This document shows, piece after piece, positions 45,891-54,964 of a DNA stretch of 64,000 nt (position 1 is its first letter; each line of letters begins with the position of its first letter). This DNA comes from Ensifer adhaerens. GTDB taxonomy: Bacteria > Pseudomonadota > Alphaproteobacteria > Rhizobiales > Rhizobiaceae. The position numbers were made by a program, and so were the translations under genes. The DNA lies in NCBI RefSeq assembly GCF_020035535.1, contig NZ_CP083349.1, forward strand, positions 2,994,501-3,058,500, read 5' to 3'. The notes beneath the pieces are model-generated. The model was not told the origin of the DNA. It made no database searches and saw only the letters and a list, made by a program, of their open reading frames with translations.

Positions 45891-47267
45891 ATGGCTAGTT
45901 TTCCCGTCAACCGGATCTTTGCAGAACGGGCGCTCCTGCCCGGCGGCTGGGCCCAAAACGTCGCGATCTCGCTCGACCCATCGGGCCGGATTGCGATCGT
46001 CGAGACCGGCAGCACCGCCGCCGATGGCGACGAGCATGCGGCCGGGCCGCTGATCCCGGCAATCGCCAACCTTCATTCCCACGCCTTCCAGCGCGCGATG
46101 GCCGGCCTTGCCGAAGTGGCGGGCAGCGGCGACGACAGCTTCTGGACCTGGCGTGAGGAAATGTACCGCACCGTCGGGCTGGTAAACCCTGATGATGTCG
46201 AGGCGATCGCCGCCAAGCTCTACATGGAGATGCTGAAGGGCGGTTACGGCCACGTTGCCGAATTCCACTACCTGCACCACCAGGCCGACGGCACCCCCTA
46301 TGCCGACCCGGCCGAGATGTCGCTGCGCATTCTCGCTGCTGCCAGCACGACCGGCATCGGCCTCACCCATCTGCCTGTTTTCTACGCCCACGCCAATTTC
46401 GGCGGCGTGGCGCCGAACGCGGGCCAGCGGCCGTTCCTGCATGATCCCGATCGCTTCCTGGCGCTGCTTGAGCGCCTCGAGCCGCTCTGCCGCGAAGCCG
46501 GCAACACGCTCGGCTACGCCATCCATTCGCTGCGCGCGGCGACGCCAGAGGAAATGCGCATCATCCTCGATGCCGCACCCGTTGCCGGCCCGATCCATAT
46601 CCATGTGGCCGAACAGACCAAGGAAGTCGACGACAGCCTCGCCTGGAGCGGCCGCCGCCCGGTCGAGTGGCTGCTTGATGAAATGCCCGTCGACGAACGC
46701 TGGTGCGCGATCCACGCAACGCATCTGACGGAAACCGAACGGCAGCGCCTGGCCCGTTCCGGCGCGGTTGCCGGCCTCTGCCCCGCAACCGAAGCCAATC
46801 TCGGTGACGGCATTTTCCCGGCGGTCGATTTCATGGCCGAAGGCGGGGTTATCGGCGTCGGCACCGACAGCCATGTGGCGACCAGCGTTGCCGAGGAGTT
46901 GCGCCTGCTCGAATACGGCCAGCGCCTGCGCGACCGCCGCCGCAATCGGCTTGCCGCCGGGCCGGGCGCCTCGATCGGCCGAACCGTGTTCGACGCGGCG
47001 CTCAAGGGCGGCGCCCAGGCGGCCGGTCAGAAGGCTGCCGGCATCACCGTCGGCGCGCGCGCCGATTTCGTCGTGCTTGACGGCAGCAATCCCTACATCG
47101 CCGCCGCCACCGACAACCAGATCCTCGACCGCTGGCTCTTTGCGCTCGGCGGCGAGACTGTCCGCGACGTCATGGTCGCGGGCACGTGGAAGATCCGGAA
47201 CGGACGCCACGACCGGGAGGACGATATCGACCGCGCCTTTGCGCGGGTGCTGATGAAACTGAAGTAA
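45891..47267 (+). CDS. hutF: Formimidoylglutamate deiminase
   Basis: 458 residues from the ATG at 45891, chosen over 45885 because AGGA is eight bases upstream of it and adjacent to the other. Amidohydrolase metal residues: NLHSHAFQRAMAG (H62, H64), HIHVAEQTKEV, IHATHLTETE and GVGTDSHVA. HutF converts N-formimidoyl-L-glutamate to N-formyl-L-glutamate and ammonia, the five-step branch of histidine breakdown, whose last step is an N-formylglutamate amidohydrolase such as the one at 39807. hutU and hutI are not in this window. Confidence 0.93.
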   Translation: MASFPVNRIFAERALLPGGWAQNVAISLDPSGRIAIVETGSTAADGDEHAAGPLIPAIANLHSHAFQRAMAGLAEVAGSGDDSFWTWREEMYRTVGLVNPDDVEAIAAKLYMEMLKGGYGHVAEFHYLHHQADGTPYADPAEMSLRILAAASTTGIGLTHLPVFYAHANFGGVAPNAGQRPFLHDPDRFLALLERLEPLCREAGNTLGYAIHSLRAATPEEMRIILDAAPVAGPIHIHVAEQTKEVDDSLAWSGRRPVEWLLDEMPVDERWCAIHATHLTETERQRLARSGAVAGLCPATEANLGDGIFPAVDFMAEGGVIGVGTDSHVATSVAEELRLLEYGQRLRDRRRNRLAAGPGASIGRTVFDAALKGGAQAAGQKAAGITVGARADFVVLDGSNPYIAAATDNQILDRWLFALGGETVRDVMVAGTWKIRNGRHDREDDIDRAFARVLMKLK

Positions 47268-47303
47268 TCGTCAAAGCCAAAAATCAAATCAGGGAACAGC
47301 TTA

Positions 47304-48338
47304 ATGTCGATCAACAAACTGAAACTCACGCTAGCCGCAACCGGCCTCGTGCTCGCGGCCTCCACCGGCAACGCCAGCGCGTCCTATTGCGGCGACGGCA
47401 AAACCGTTATGTTCGCCGGCATCGACTGGGAAAGCGGTGCATTCATCACCGAAGTGATGAAGACCATTCTTTCCAAGGGCTACGATTGCCAGGTGGATTC
47501 GATCCCCGGCAACTCGGTGACGCTGGAACAGGCAACCGCCAACAACGACGTGCAGATCTTCGCCGAAGAATGGCTTGGCCGCTCGGACGTCTGGAACAAG
47601 GCGGTGGAAGAAAAGAAGGTCGTCGCGGTCGGCAAGACCTTCGTCGGCGCCAGCGAAGGCTGGTTCGTGCCGGAATACGTCATCAAGGGAGACGCCGCCC
47701 GCAATATCGAGGCCAAGGCGCCGGACCTGAAGAACGTCTCGCAGCTTTCCGATCCGAAGATCGTCGAGCTCTTCGCCGATCCGGAAGAGCCGAGCAAGGG
47801 CCGCTTCCTCAACTGCCCGTCGGGCTGGACCTGCGAGGGCGTCAGCTCCGCCAAGCTCGAAGCCTACAAACTCGGCGAAACCTATGTGAACTTCCGTCCG
47901 GGCACCGGCACGGCGCTCGATTCCGCCATCACGTCGGCCTACCTCCAGGGCGAGCCGATCCTCTTCTATTACTGGTCGCCGACCGCGATCATGGGCAAGT
48001 TCAAGCTCGTGCAGCTCGAGGAGCCGGCCTATAGCGAGGAATGCTGGAAGGAGCTTTCGAGCGCCAACGGCAAGCGCGAACAGGGCTGCGCCTTCCCGTC
48101 GGTCGACGTTTCCTACGGCGTCAACAGCACCTTCGCGCAGGAAGCCCCTGAAATCATCGCCATCCTCGAAAAGGCGACCTTCCCGCTCGAAGCCGTCAAC
48201 GGCAGCCTCGCCTACATGGCCGACAACAAGGTCGATGCGACGGCAGCCGCCGCCGAATTCCTGAAGACCAAGGCCGACGTCTGGGGCAAGTGGGTTTCGG
48301 ACGAAGCCCGCGGCAAGATCGAAGCCAGCCTGAAGTAA
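47304..48338 (+). CDS. hutX: Quaternary-amine/histidine ABC transporter binding protein (HutX-like)
   Basis: 344 residues, signal peptide ending SASASYCGDG, mature OpuAC-type domain (VMFAGIDWESGAFITEVMKTIL; QIFAEEWLGRSDVWNKAVEEKK). In Sinorhizobium meliloti the HutXWV system of this family takes up histidine and also proline betaine-type compounds, and the neighbours here (hutF, hutH homologue, hutD) fit. It starts 37 bases after hutF and is likely induced with it. Confidence 0.88.
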   Translation: MSINKLKLTLAATGLVLAASTGNASASYCGDGKTVMFAGIDWESGAFITEVMKTILSKGYDCQVDSIPGNSVTLEQATANNDVQIFAEEWLGRSDVWNKAVEEKKVVAVGKTFVGASEGWFVPEYVIKGDAARNIEAKAPDLKNVSQLSDPKIVELFADPEEPSKGRFLNCPSGWTCEGVSSAKLEAYKLGETYVNFRPGTGTALDSAITSAYLQGEPILFYYWSPTAIMGKFKLVQLEEPAYSEECWKELSSANGKREQGCAFPSVDVSYGVNSTFAQEAPEIIAILEKATFPLEAVNGSLAYMADNKVDATAAAAEFLKTKADVWGKWVSDEARGKIEASLK

Positions 48339-48481
48339 TCGCGACATATCCCCGGCTCAGGCCTCGTCATCGCGTCCAACGCGACGCGTGAGCCTGAGCT
48401 GGCGAATGGCCACAATACCCGAGGCAAGCGCCGTCGGCGGCTCACCATGTCTGCTGGCAGCCCGAGCAAGGAACGCGTCCG

Positions 48482-49339
48482 ATGTTTCCGGATTCTCTCA
48501 ATCTCTCCATTCGCGGGCCGGTGAACGATTTCATCCAGGCGCTGGTCAGCGGTTATGGCTGGGTCTTCAAGGCGATCAGCGCCGTCATTCTGAAAGCCGT
48601 TCTGTTCATCGAATGGATCCTGCGCGGCCTGCCCTGGTGGGTCGTCATCCTCATCTTCATGGCACTTGCCTGGCAGAGCTCCAAGCGCTGGGGCCTGACG
48701 GTTGCCGTCGGCGTGCTTCTGTTCTTCGTCGGCGTGCTCGGCCTCTGGGATCTGACGATGCAGACGCTGGCCCTGATGCTGATGGCAACGATCGTCTCGG
48801 TCGTCATCGGCGTGCCGATGGGCATCTTCGTCGCCAAGAGCCGGACCGTGCGCAGCATCACCCTGCCGGTGCTCGACGTCATGCAGACGATGCCGAGCTT
48901 CGTCTACCTGATCCCGGCGCTGATGCTCTTTGGCCTCGGCAAGGTGCCGGCGATCCTCGCCACCATCATCTACGCCGTGCCACCGCTCATCCGCCTCACC
49001 GATCTCGGCATCCGCCAGGTCGATCATGAGGTTGTGGAAGCGGCGACCGCCTTTGGCGGCAGCCCCAACCAGATCCTCTTCGGCGTCGAGCTGCCACTCG
49101 CCACGCCGACAATCATGGCCGGCCTCAACCAGACGATCATGATGGCACTCTCGATGGTGGTCGTCGCGTCGATGATCGGCGCCCGCGGCCTCGGCGAGCA
49201 GGTGCTGAACGGCATCCAGACGCTCGACGTCGGCAAGGGGCTGGAAGCCGGCATCGGCATCGTCATTCTCGCGATCGTACTCGACCGCATCACGCAAGGC
49301 TTCGGCAAGAGCCGGACGGAGGATCCCCGCAATGGCTGA
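48482..49339 (+). CDS. hutW: Quaternary-amine/histidine ABC permease (HutW-like)
   Basis: 285 residues with six to seven membrane segments (LPWWVVILIFMALAWQSS first). The BPD_transp_1 region carries VIGVPMGIFVAKS and the coupling loop EAATAFGGSPNQILFGVELPLA. It pairs with hutV, whose start overlaps its end by 8 bases. The 143-base gap after hutX has no gene and may hold an mRNA-stabilising structure. Confidence 0.9.
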   Translation: MFPDSLNLSIRGPVNDFIQALVSGYGWVFKAISAVILKAVLFIEWILRGLPWWVVILIFMALAWQSSKRWGLTVAVGVLLFFVGVLGLWDLTMQTLALMLMATIVSVVIGVPMGIFVAKSRTVRSITLPVLDVMQTMPSFVYLIPALMLFGLGKVPAILATIIYAVPPLIRLTDLGIRQVDHEVVEAATAFGGSPNQILFGVELPLATPTIMAGLNQTIMMALSMVVVASMIGARGLGEQVLNGIQTLDVGKGLEAGIGIVILAIVLDRITQGFGKSRTEDPRNG

Positions 49340-50159
49340 TATCGAGATCCGCAACGTCTACAAGATCTTCGGGCAGGACGCGAAAGCCGCACTCGCCATG
49401 GCAAAAGAAGGGCTGAACAAGTCCGAGATTCTCGCCCGCTCCGGCTGCAGCATTGGCCTCAACAATGTCAGTCTCACCATCGGCGCCGGCAAGATCTTCG
49501 TGATCATGGGCCTTTCCGGCTCCGGCAAGTCGACCCTGGTGCGCCACATCAACCGGCTGATCGAGCCGACCAGCGGCGAGGTCATGTTCGACGGCAGCAA
49601 CATCCTGACGCTGGATGCCAAGGCACTGCGCACTTTCCGCATGCACCGCGTCAGCATGGTGTTCCAGAGCTTCGCGCTGATGCCGCATCGCACCGTGCTG
49701 CAGAACGTCGTCTACGGCCAGCGCGTACGCGGCCTGCCCAAGACTGAGGCTCGCGACATCGGCATGAAATGGATCGAGACCGTGGGGCTCGCCGGCTACG
49801 ACGCCAAATTTCCGCACCAGCTATCGGGCGGCATGAAGCAGCGCGTCGGCCTTGCCCGGGCGCTTGCAGCCGACACCGACGTGATCCTGATGGACGAGGC
49901 TTTCTCTGCGCTCGACCCGCTTATCCGCGCCGACATGCAGGACCAGTTGCTGCAACTGCAGCAGAACCTTTCAAAGACCATCGTCTTCATCACCCACGAT
50001 CTCGACGAGGCGCTGCGCATCGGTTCGGAAATAGCCATCCTCAAGGACGGCCAGGTGGTGCAGGTCGGCACGCCGGACGATATTCTGGAACGGCCGGCCA
50101 ACGATTATGTTGCCCGCTTCGTGCAACGCCGACAGGGACGACCGGAAGCCCATGAATGA
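49332..50159 (+). CDS. hutV: Quaternary-amine/histidine ABC ATPase (HutV-like)
   Basis: 275 residues. Walker A MGLSGSGKSTLVRHIN, signature LSGGMKQRVGLARAL, Walker B VILMDEAFSALDP, and H-loop VFITHDLDEA. It belongs to the ProV/OpuAA branch but ends soon after the ATPase core, so it lacks the C-terminal CBS domains that sense osmotic stress in OpuA. That fits a catabolic rather than osmoprotective transporter. Confidence 0.92.
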   Translation: MADIEIRNVYKIFGQDAKAALAMAKEGLNKSEILARSGCSIGLNNVSLTIGAGKIFVIMGLSGSGKSTLVRHINRLIEPTSGEVMFDGSNILTLDAKALRTFRMHRVSMVFQSFALMPHRTVLQNVVYGQRVRGLPKTEARDIGMKWIETVGLAGYDAKFPHQLSGGMKQRVGLARALAADTDVILMDEAFSALDPLIRADMQDQLLQLQQNLSKTIVFITHDLDEALRIGSEIAILKDGQVVQVGTPDDILERPANDYVARFVQRRQGRPEAHE

Positions 50160-51633
50160 TAATGTAACCCTCGATGCGCCGCTGACCTGGAGGCAAATCG
50201 CGGCGGTGGCCAATGGCGCACCGCTCGCACTTTCCGACGCCGCACGGCAGCGCATCGTCCATGCCCGCAAGGTCGTCGATGCGCTCGTCGAGCGCGGTAT
50301 CCGCGGTTACGGCATCAATACAGGCGTCGGCGCACTCTGCGACGTCGTCATCGACCGCGAAAACCAGCAGGCGCTGTCGCGCAACATCATCTTGAGCCAC
50401 GCCTGCGGCGTCGGCTCGCCGCTCGCCCGGCCGGAGGCCCGCGCGGTGATGGCTGCCCAGATCGCCAACTTCGCCCACGGCTATTCCGGCGTGCGCGTCG
50501 AAACGGTCGAGGCACTGCTTGCGCTCCTGAACGCCAACCTCATTCCCGACATCCCCTCGCGCGGCTCCGTCGGGTACCTCACCCATGCGGCGGCGATCGG
50601 CCTCGTGCTGATCGGCCACGGCACCGTCGATGACGGCAAAAGCAAGATCGGCGGCGCCGAGGCGCTGGCGCGAGTTAGGCTAAAGCCGCTCACGCTTGAG
50701 GCCAAGGAAGGCCTGAGCCTCGTCAACGGCACGCCCTGCGCGACCGGACTTGCGGCGCTGGCGCTGTCGCGCGCCGCCCGCCTGTTCGACTGGGCGGATG
50801 CGGCAGCGGCCATGACCTACGAAAACCTCGGCAGCCAGGCCAACGCCTTTGCCGCCGCCCCGCTGGCGCTTCGCCGCTCGAAGGGTCTCGAAGAGGTCGG
50901 AGCCTCGCTGCGCGATTTTCTCGCCGGCAGCCCGATGCTGGCAGAAACCGCCGGCACCCGCACGCAGGATCCCTTGAGCCTTCGCGCCGTGCCGCATGTG
51001 CATGGCGCTGCACGCGATGCGTTCGCCCAGGTCGCCGAAGTGGTCGATCGCGAACTTGCAAGCCTCACCGACAATCCGGCCGTGTCCGGCACGCCTGAGG
51101 CGCCGGAGGTGCATTCACAGGCGCACGCGGTGGGTGCTGCCCTTGGCCTTGCCATGGACAGCCTGGCGGTCGCCGTCGCCGAGGTCGCGGCCATTTCCGA
51201 GCGCCGGATCGACCGGCTGGTCAATCCGCTGGTAAGCCGCCTGCCGGCCTTTCTCGCCGGCGACAGCGGCGTTTCCTCCGGCTTCATGATCGCACAATAC
51301 ACGGCAGCTTCCCTTGCCGCCGAAAACCGGCGGCTGGCCGCACCCGCAAGCCTCGACGGCGGTATCACCTCGGCGCTGCAGGAGGATATCCTCACCCATG
51401 CGACGCCGGCGGCTTGGAAGACGCTTGCGATCGCCGACAATCTCGAAACGATCCTTTCGATCGAACTGCTCGCCGCGGCGCAAGCCTACGACCTGCAGCC
51501 AAGAGGTCGCGCGGCGCGCACCGATACGCTCTACCAGCGCATCCGCTCGAAAATCCCCGCTTATGCCGACGACCGTCCACTGAACGGTGATTTCGCCCGC
51601 ATGCGCACCTTGATCGAAGAAAGCACGCCATGA
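50152..51633 (+). CDS. Histidine ammonia-lyase homologue without the MIO triad
   Basis: 493 residues from the ATG at 50152, overlapping hutV by 8 bases. It is full-length in the aromatic amino acid lyase family: YGINTGVG (Tyr53 region), VNGTPCATGLA, and RTQDPLSLRAVPHVHG. The cofactor loop, however, reads GSVGYLTHAAAIGLVLIG at residues 138-155, where canonical enzymes have GSVGASGDLAPLAH. Alignment needs an exact three-residue gap at Ala-Ser-Gly, the residues that cyclise to MIO. It therefore should not work by normal MIO chemistry. It sits in the hut operon and is followed by hutD, so it keeps a role there, perhaps in ligand binding or as a partner of a true HutH. Confidence 0.88.
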   Translation: MNDNVTLDAPLTWRQIAAVANGAPLALSDAARQRIVHARKVVDALVERGIRGYGINTGVGALCDVVIDRENQQALSRNIILSHACGVGSPLARPEARAVMAAQIANFAHGYSGVRVETVEALLALLNANLIPDIPSRGSVGYLTHAAAIGLVLIGHGTVDDGKSKIGGAEALARVRLKPLTLEAKEGLSLVNGTPCATGLAALALSRAARLFDWADAAAAMTYENLGSQANAFAAAPLALRRSKGLEEVGASLRDFLAGSPMLAETAGTRTQDPLSLRAVPHVHGAARDAFAQVAEVVDRELASLTDNPAVSGTPEAPEVHSQAHAVGAALGLAMDSLAVAVAEVAAISERRIDRLVNPLVSRLPAFLAGDSGVSSGFMIAQYTAASLAAENRRLAAPASLDGGITSALQEDILTHATPAAWKTLAIADNLETILSIELLAAAQAYDLQPRGRAARTDTLYQRIRSKIPAYADDRPLNGDFARMRTLIEESTP

Positions 51634-52205
51634 AGATTCTGCGCGCCAGCAACCACAAGCGCATGCCCTGGAAGAACGGTGGCGGCGAGACGGTGGAGAT
51701 CGCCGTCTTTCCTGAGAGAGCTTTGCTCGGCGATTTCGACTGGCGTGTGAGCATGGCGACGGTCGCCAGCGACGGCCCCTTCTCCAGTTTCCCCGGCATC
51801 GACCGTACGCTCGCGATCCTTGAGGGCAAGGGCATGCGGCTGATGATCGAGGGCCGCGAACCGGTCCTGATGACCGGCGAGACCGCGCCGCTCCCCTTCC
51901 CGGCCGACGTGGCAACCTCGGCGACGCTCGTCGACGGTCCGATCGTCGATCTCAATGTCATGACAAGGCGCGGCAAGCTCGCGCATGAGGTCCAGCGCCT
52001 GACGATCGACGCCCCCGGTACGATCGAGGGCTCCGTAGAAACGACGCTGCTTCTCTGCCACGCCGGCGCGCTGCGGCTGACCGTGGCCGGCGAAGAAAGC
52101 GATCTCGCACCGGGTGACGCGGCGACCCTTCAGGGCCCGGCCGCTATCACCGTCGAGCCGGCATCGACGTCCATTCTCTTCGTGATCCGCATCGACGAGG
52201 CCTGA
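51630..52205 (+). CDS. hutD: HutD family protein
   Basis: 191 residues; the ATG overlaps the preceding stop (ATGA). A bicupin-like HutD: RMPWKNGGGETVEIAVFP at the N-terminus, FSSFPGIDRTLAILEGKGM, and DLNVMTRRG. HutD occurs in many hut operons and is thought to act as a governor that sets the upper limit of hut expression by binding a pathway metabolite; its ligand is not settled. It ends the plus-strand hut unit and faces the acetyltransferase gene at 21 bases. Confidence 0.92.
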   Translation: MKILRASNHKRMPWKNGGGETVEIAVFPERALLGDFDWRVSMATVASDGPFSSFPGIDRTLAILEGKGMRLMIEGREPVLMTGETAPLPFPADVATSATLVDGPIVDLNVMTRRGKLAHEVQRLTIDAPGTIEGSVETTLLLCHAGALRLTVAGEESDLAPGDAATLQGPAAITVEPASTSILFVIRIDEA

Positions 52206-52226
52206 TCCGCCGTCGGTGCATCGGCC

Positions 52227-52667
52227 TTATCCGCGGCTGAGATGCAGCAATGGATAGGGCCGGCCGGCGTCGTCGACCGGCGAGCGTCCCACGATTTCAA
52301 ACCTCAGGCGCTGGTAGAACCCGACGCCGGACGCGTTCTGCTCGTTGACGTCGACCGTCAACACCGGATGCAGCGATATCGCATGTTCGACGAGCCGCCG
52401 GCCGACGCCACGGCCGCGCGCATCGGCATGGACGAACAGCGAGTCGATCTGTGCCCCGCTCATACCCATGAAACCGAGCGACTGATCGTTCTCGTCAGCC
52501 GCAATCCAGAACTCGGCAGCCGGCAGATACTGGTCGCGAACCATCACCTCGATGGCAGCGAAGTCCTCCGGCGTCAGGAAATCATGGGTGGCGAGAACGG
52601 CGCTGCGCCAAATCTCGAAGGTGCGCGGAAAATCGTCGGGACGAGAGGGGCGAATGGAAATGGTCAT
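52227..52667 (-). CDS. GNAT acetyltransferase, YjaB-like
   Basis: 146 residues from the ATG at 52667 (MTISIRPSRPDDF). The acetyl-CoA-binding motif is DARGRGVGRRLVEHA, followed by LTVDVNEQNASGVGFYQR and a C-terminal GRSPVDDAGRPYPLLHL that matches E. coli YjaB closely by eye. The substrate is unknown. It is not part of the hut unit, being on the other strand. Confidence 0.87.
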   Translation of the reverse strand: MTISIRPSRPDDFPRTFEIWRSAVLATHDFLTPEDFAAIEVMVRDQYLPAAEFWIAADENDQSLGFMGMSGAQIDSLFVHADARGRGVGRRLVEHAISLHPVLTVDVNEQNASGVGFYQRLRFEIVGRSPVDDAGRPYPLLHLSRG

Positions 52668-52980
52668 GCAACAATCACTTTGGAAATGGGACGCCGATGG
52701 GAATGGCGGCACTTCAGGTTCGGCCGAAGCAGTGCGTGGGGCGCGCCAGAGGTGAGAATGTCCGAACTTGAATCCCGTCCGGCAACAAGCGCGCACCTTA
52801 ATCGAGAGCGCGCCGATCGCAAGCCATTTGGCCAGTCGTGCTTTTGAGGCAACCCGGTTAAGTTTTCGGTAACCATATCTCATGTTCCCCGGGGAACAGC
52901 ACAATTGACGCCACACGATAGTCTGCATGTCACGGTTCTTAACCACACATCAACGAACGCAGGGACTGGAGGACAAGGAC
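52668..52980. other. Intergenic region with a CtrA-like box and a 16-bp palindrome
   Basis: No gene is seen. TTAA-N7-GTAA at 52858-52872 is one base from a CtrA box, and TGTTCCCCGGGGAACA at 52883-52898 is a perfect palindrome. Both lie upstream of the small membrane protein gene at 52981 and may regulate it. Confidence 0.4.
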
Positions 52981-53139
52981 ATGATCAAAACCGCTTTCGG
53001 CGTCAACGTCACCGTACTGGTCTTCTCGATCACCGTGATCGCCATCATGCACTTCGCCCTGTCCCAATATCGCGCAGCCGAAATCGCCAACATCGACCTG
53101 CCGGACTACACGACGATCACGTCTTCGATCAGCAGGTAA
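52981..53139 (+). CDS. 52-residue single-span membrane protein
   Basis: From the ATG at 52981, with GGAGGA about eight bases upstream. One hydrophobic helix covers about residues 6-27 (FGVNVTVLVFSITVIAIMHF), followed by a polar tail SQYRAAEIANIDLPDYTTI. I do not recognise a family. The ribosome site and the distinct promoter-like region make it a likely real gene; the upstream frame to 52927 has no such support. Confidence 0.6.
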   Translation: MIKTAFGVNVTVLVFSITVIAIMHFALSQYRAAEIANIDLPDYTTITSSISR

Positions 53140-53223
53140 TCGTTTCGGTTTCCGACAGTTGCTTCGGGAAACGGCTCTCAACCCGTTGCGATGAGCGCCA
53201 GCTTCCGACCGCTACCGCAAAGC

Positions 53224-54165
53224 TCAATTTCCGCCGACGCAATCCCAGAGCCTTGCAACCGCGGCCGGCGCGCCTTTCAAGTCGACCCTGACCTCAGCGT
53301 TACCGAGACGGAGCATGAGTTGGACGCTTTGCTCGATTGGCGCCTGGAAGCCACCTTCCTCACTCCCGCTTCGCACGACCAGTTGCTGCGGCGTGAGAAC
53401 CTCGACACTGACTGCGGAATAAGGCTTGCCATCGAAAAGCAATTCGGCGTTCGGAGGCGTCTCAGTCTTGAATGACCAGGCTTCGTTGTAAAATCCAAGA
53501 TCAAATGCCTCGTTGACGTTCGCATAGACCATGAAGGTCGTCGCTCCATCGGTGTCTCGCGACATCACGCAGCCATTTGCGCTGTCGCCCTTCAGGCGCG
53601 CACCACTCCAAACGCCGAACTTGAAAGCGCGATCCGCGTCCTTGGCAGTCTCCTCGATCCCATAGTTCAGGAGCTTCGGCGGCGTGCCATCCGTCCTGAA
53701 TTGCAGGACGTAGGCACCTTTCTCGGCATCAATACCTTCGCATTTGGTCGTCGCCGGCCCTTTAAACGGATTCTCGTAGAAACATCCACCGCTCACCTCT
53801 TTCGAGCTTATGGGCTCGCCGTCCTTGCCGCGGTTCACGATGACCTTGTCGACACTCTGCAGCTGGCTGTCGGCATTCGGCTTTTCACCTTCGATGCCGC
53901 TAAAGGTAATGGCGCCGCCAGAGCCGATATTCACGGTGAAGCCCGTCCGGCCAGTGCGGTAGATAGACTGGATAAGCCGACCGACGCAGGTTGCCGTCAG
54001 GTCTTCGCCGGCAACGACCAAACGCTCGCAGGTGCCGGTCACCGTCGCCACGCCAGTCAGGTCGCCCATGCCTTGCGCGGCGGCCGGCAGACCGACTAGG
54101 CCGCCCGCCATCACGGTTGCGGCCATCAGACCGGAACGGAGGCTGGCCGTCGCACGCATTCTCAT
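53224..54165 (-). CDS. Hypothetical exported protein
   Basis: 313 residues from the ATG at 54165 (MRMRATASLRSGLM); ATGs at 54171 and 54159 are alternatives. A signal peptide ends near GLPAAAQGM. The mature part has cysteines at several places (TGTCERL, TATCVGRL, GGCFYEN, TTKCEG, NGCVMS, LWDCVGG), so disulfides are likely. No known domain is recognised; the beta-rich, cysteine-bearing periplasmic type occurs in other rhizobia. It converges on the small membrane protein gene. Confidence 0.6.
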   Translation of the reverse strand: MRMRATASLRSGLMAATVMAGGLVGLPAAAQGMGDLTGVATVTGTCERLVVAGEDLTATCVGRLIQSIYRTGRTGFTVNIGSGGAITFSGIEGEKPNADSQLQSVDKVIVNRGKDGEPISSKEVSGGCFYENPFKGPATTKCEGIDAEKGAYVLQFRTDGTPPKLLNYGIEETAKDADRAFKFGVWSGARLKGDSANGCVMSRDTDGATTFMVYANVNEAFDLGFYNEAWSFKTETPPNAELLFDGKPYSAVSVEVLTPQQLVVRSGSEEGGFQAPIEQSVQLMLRLGNAEVRVDLKGAPAAVARLWDCVGGN

Positions 54166-54345
54166 CTCCATAAATCGCTCGAATATCCACGGTTGCAATT
54201 CAAGCTATAAAGCATTTGGCTGATCCGCCAGTGCCGTCAGCGCCCGTATGAAGTGGATTGAGCGATGGATTATGATACGGAACGCTGATCGATGAACCCG
54301 TGCTCGGAAGAAGCGCGAGCAGAACGTGCAGAAAGGCCAGACAAA

Positions 54346-54705
54346 ATGACGGATCCGCAAAGCGAGCTGAAGCTCAGTGCCTTCAAGTTCCACGAACAGG
54401 CGGTCCGCGCATCCGTCGGCAGCAAACAGCTGACACTCGACGCCCTCGAACTCGGCGGAGAAATCTTGGTCGTTCTGACATGGCTCGGCAATTCCGAGAA
54501 GGGCATGCGCAAACCCGAATATGTCCTGCCCTTGAGCGCGGTGGCCCATCAGGAACTGGGCAACGACCCGGACGCAAAATACAAATGGGCCATCGCCACG
54601 CCGTTGCCCCAATCGCTTTTCGACGGCACCGCATCACGGCCGTTCAGAAGGCAGTTCGGAGTCAAGAGCGGGCCGGCTCTGACATTGCCGCTGGAAATCA
54701 AGTAA
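54346..54705 (+). CDS. Hypothetical protein
   Basis: 119 residues from the ATG at 54346 (MTDPQSELKLSAFKFH); the frame starts 18 codons upstream but with a worse site. It is soluble, with no signal or membrane segment: ELGGEILVVLTWLGNSEKG and KPEYVLPLSAVAHQEL are the best ordered parts. No family recognised. It lies at the edge where typical chromosomal genes give way to accessory genes. Confidence 0.5.
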   Translation: MTDPQSELKLSAFKFHEQAVRASVGSKQLTLDALELGGEILVVLTWLGNSEKGMRKPEYVLPLSAVAHQELGNDPDAKYKWAIATPLPQSLFDGTASRPFRRQFGVKSGPALTLPLEIK

Positions 54706-54751
54706 CCGTGAAGTGGCACCAAAGCTGCCGGCATCGATGATTCTGAAGGCC

Positions 54752-54964
54752 CTATCTCGCCTTGGGTACGTCATTCGGGAATATGGCGTGAGCAAGAGGG
54801 ATAAGCCATGCATCGACCAATGCCTCGCCTGTCTTCGTCATTTGCCATCGGTCGTTTTGCCAGATGAGATGACCTTCCGCTTCGAGAGCTTCCGATATGG
54901 TGCATCTGCGGCAAACCAAGCGCTTGAAGTAGATGTCGATTAGTCGGGAGAGTTGTGCTGTCAT
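54752..54964 (-). CDS. Small hypothetical protein, possible DNA-binding
   Basis: 70 residues from the ATG at 54964, with GGAGG five bases upstream. The sequence ISEALEAEGHLIWQNDRWQMTKTGEALVDAW resembles part of a winged-helix domain. CRRC near the middle is noteworthy. An imperfect dyad (ACCTCCAG with CTGGAAGGT, 54969-54991) covers the ribosome site and could be an autoregulatory site. No family assigned. Confidence 0.45.
   Translation of the reverse strand: MTAQLSRLIDIYFKRLVCRRCTISEALEAEGHLIWQNDRWQMTKTGEALVDAWLIPLAHAIFPNDVPKAR

Noticed and set aside
52893..52915. EcfG/RpoE2-type promoter starting at GGAAC of the palindrome
   Set aside because: No CGTT -10 element follows at 16-19 bases on either strand.
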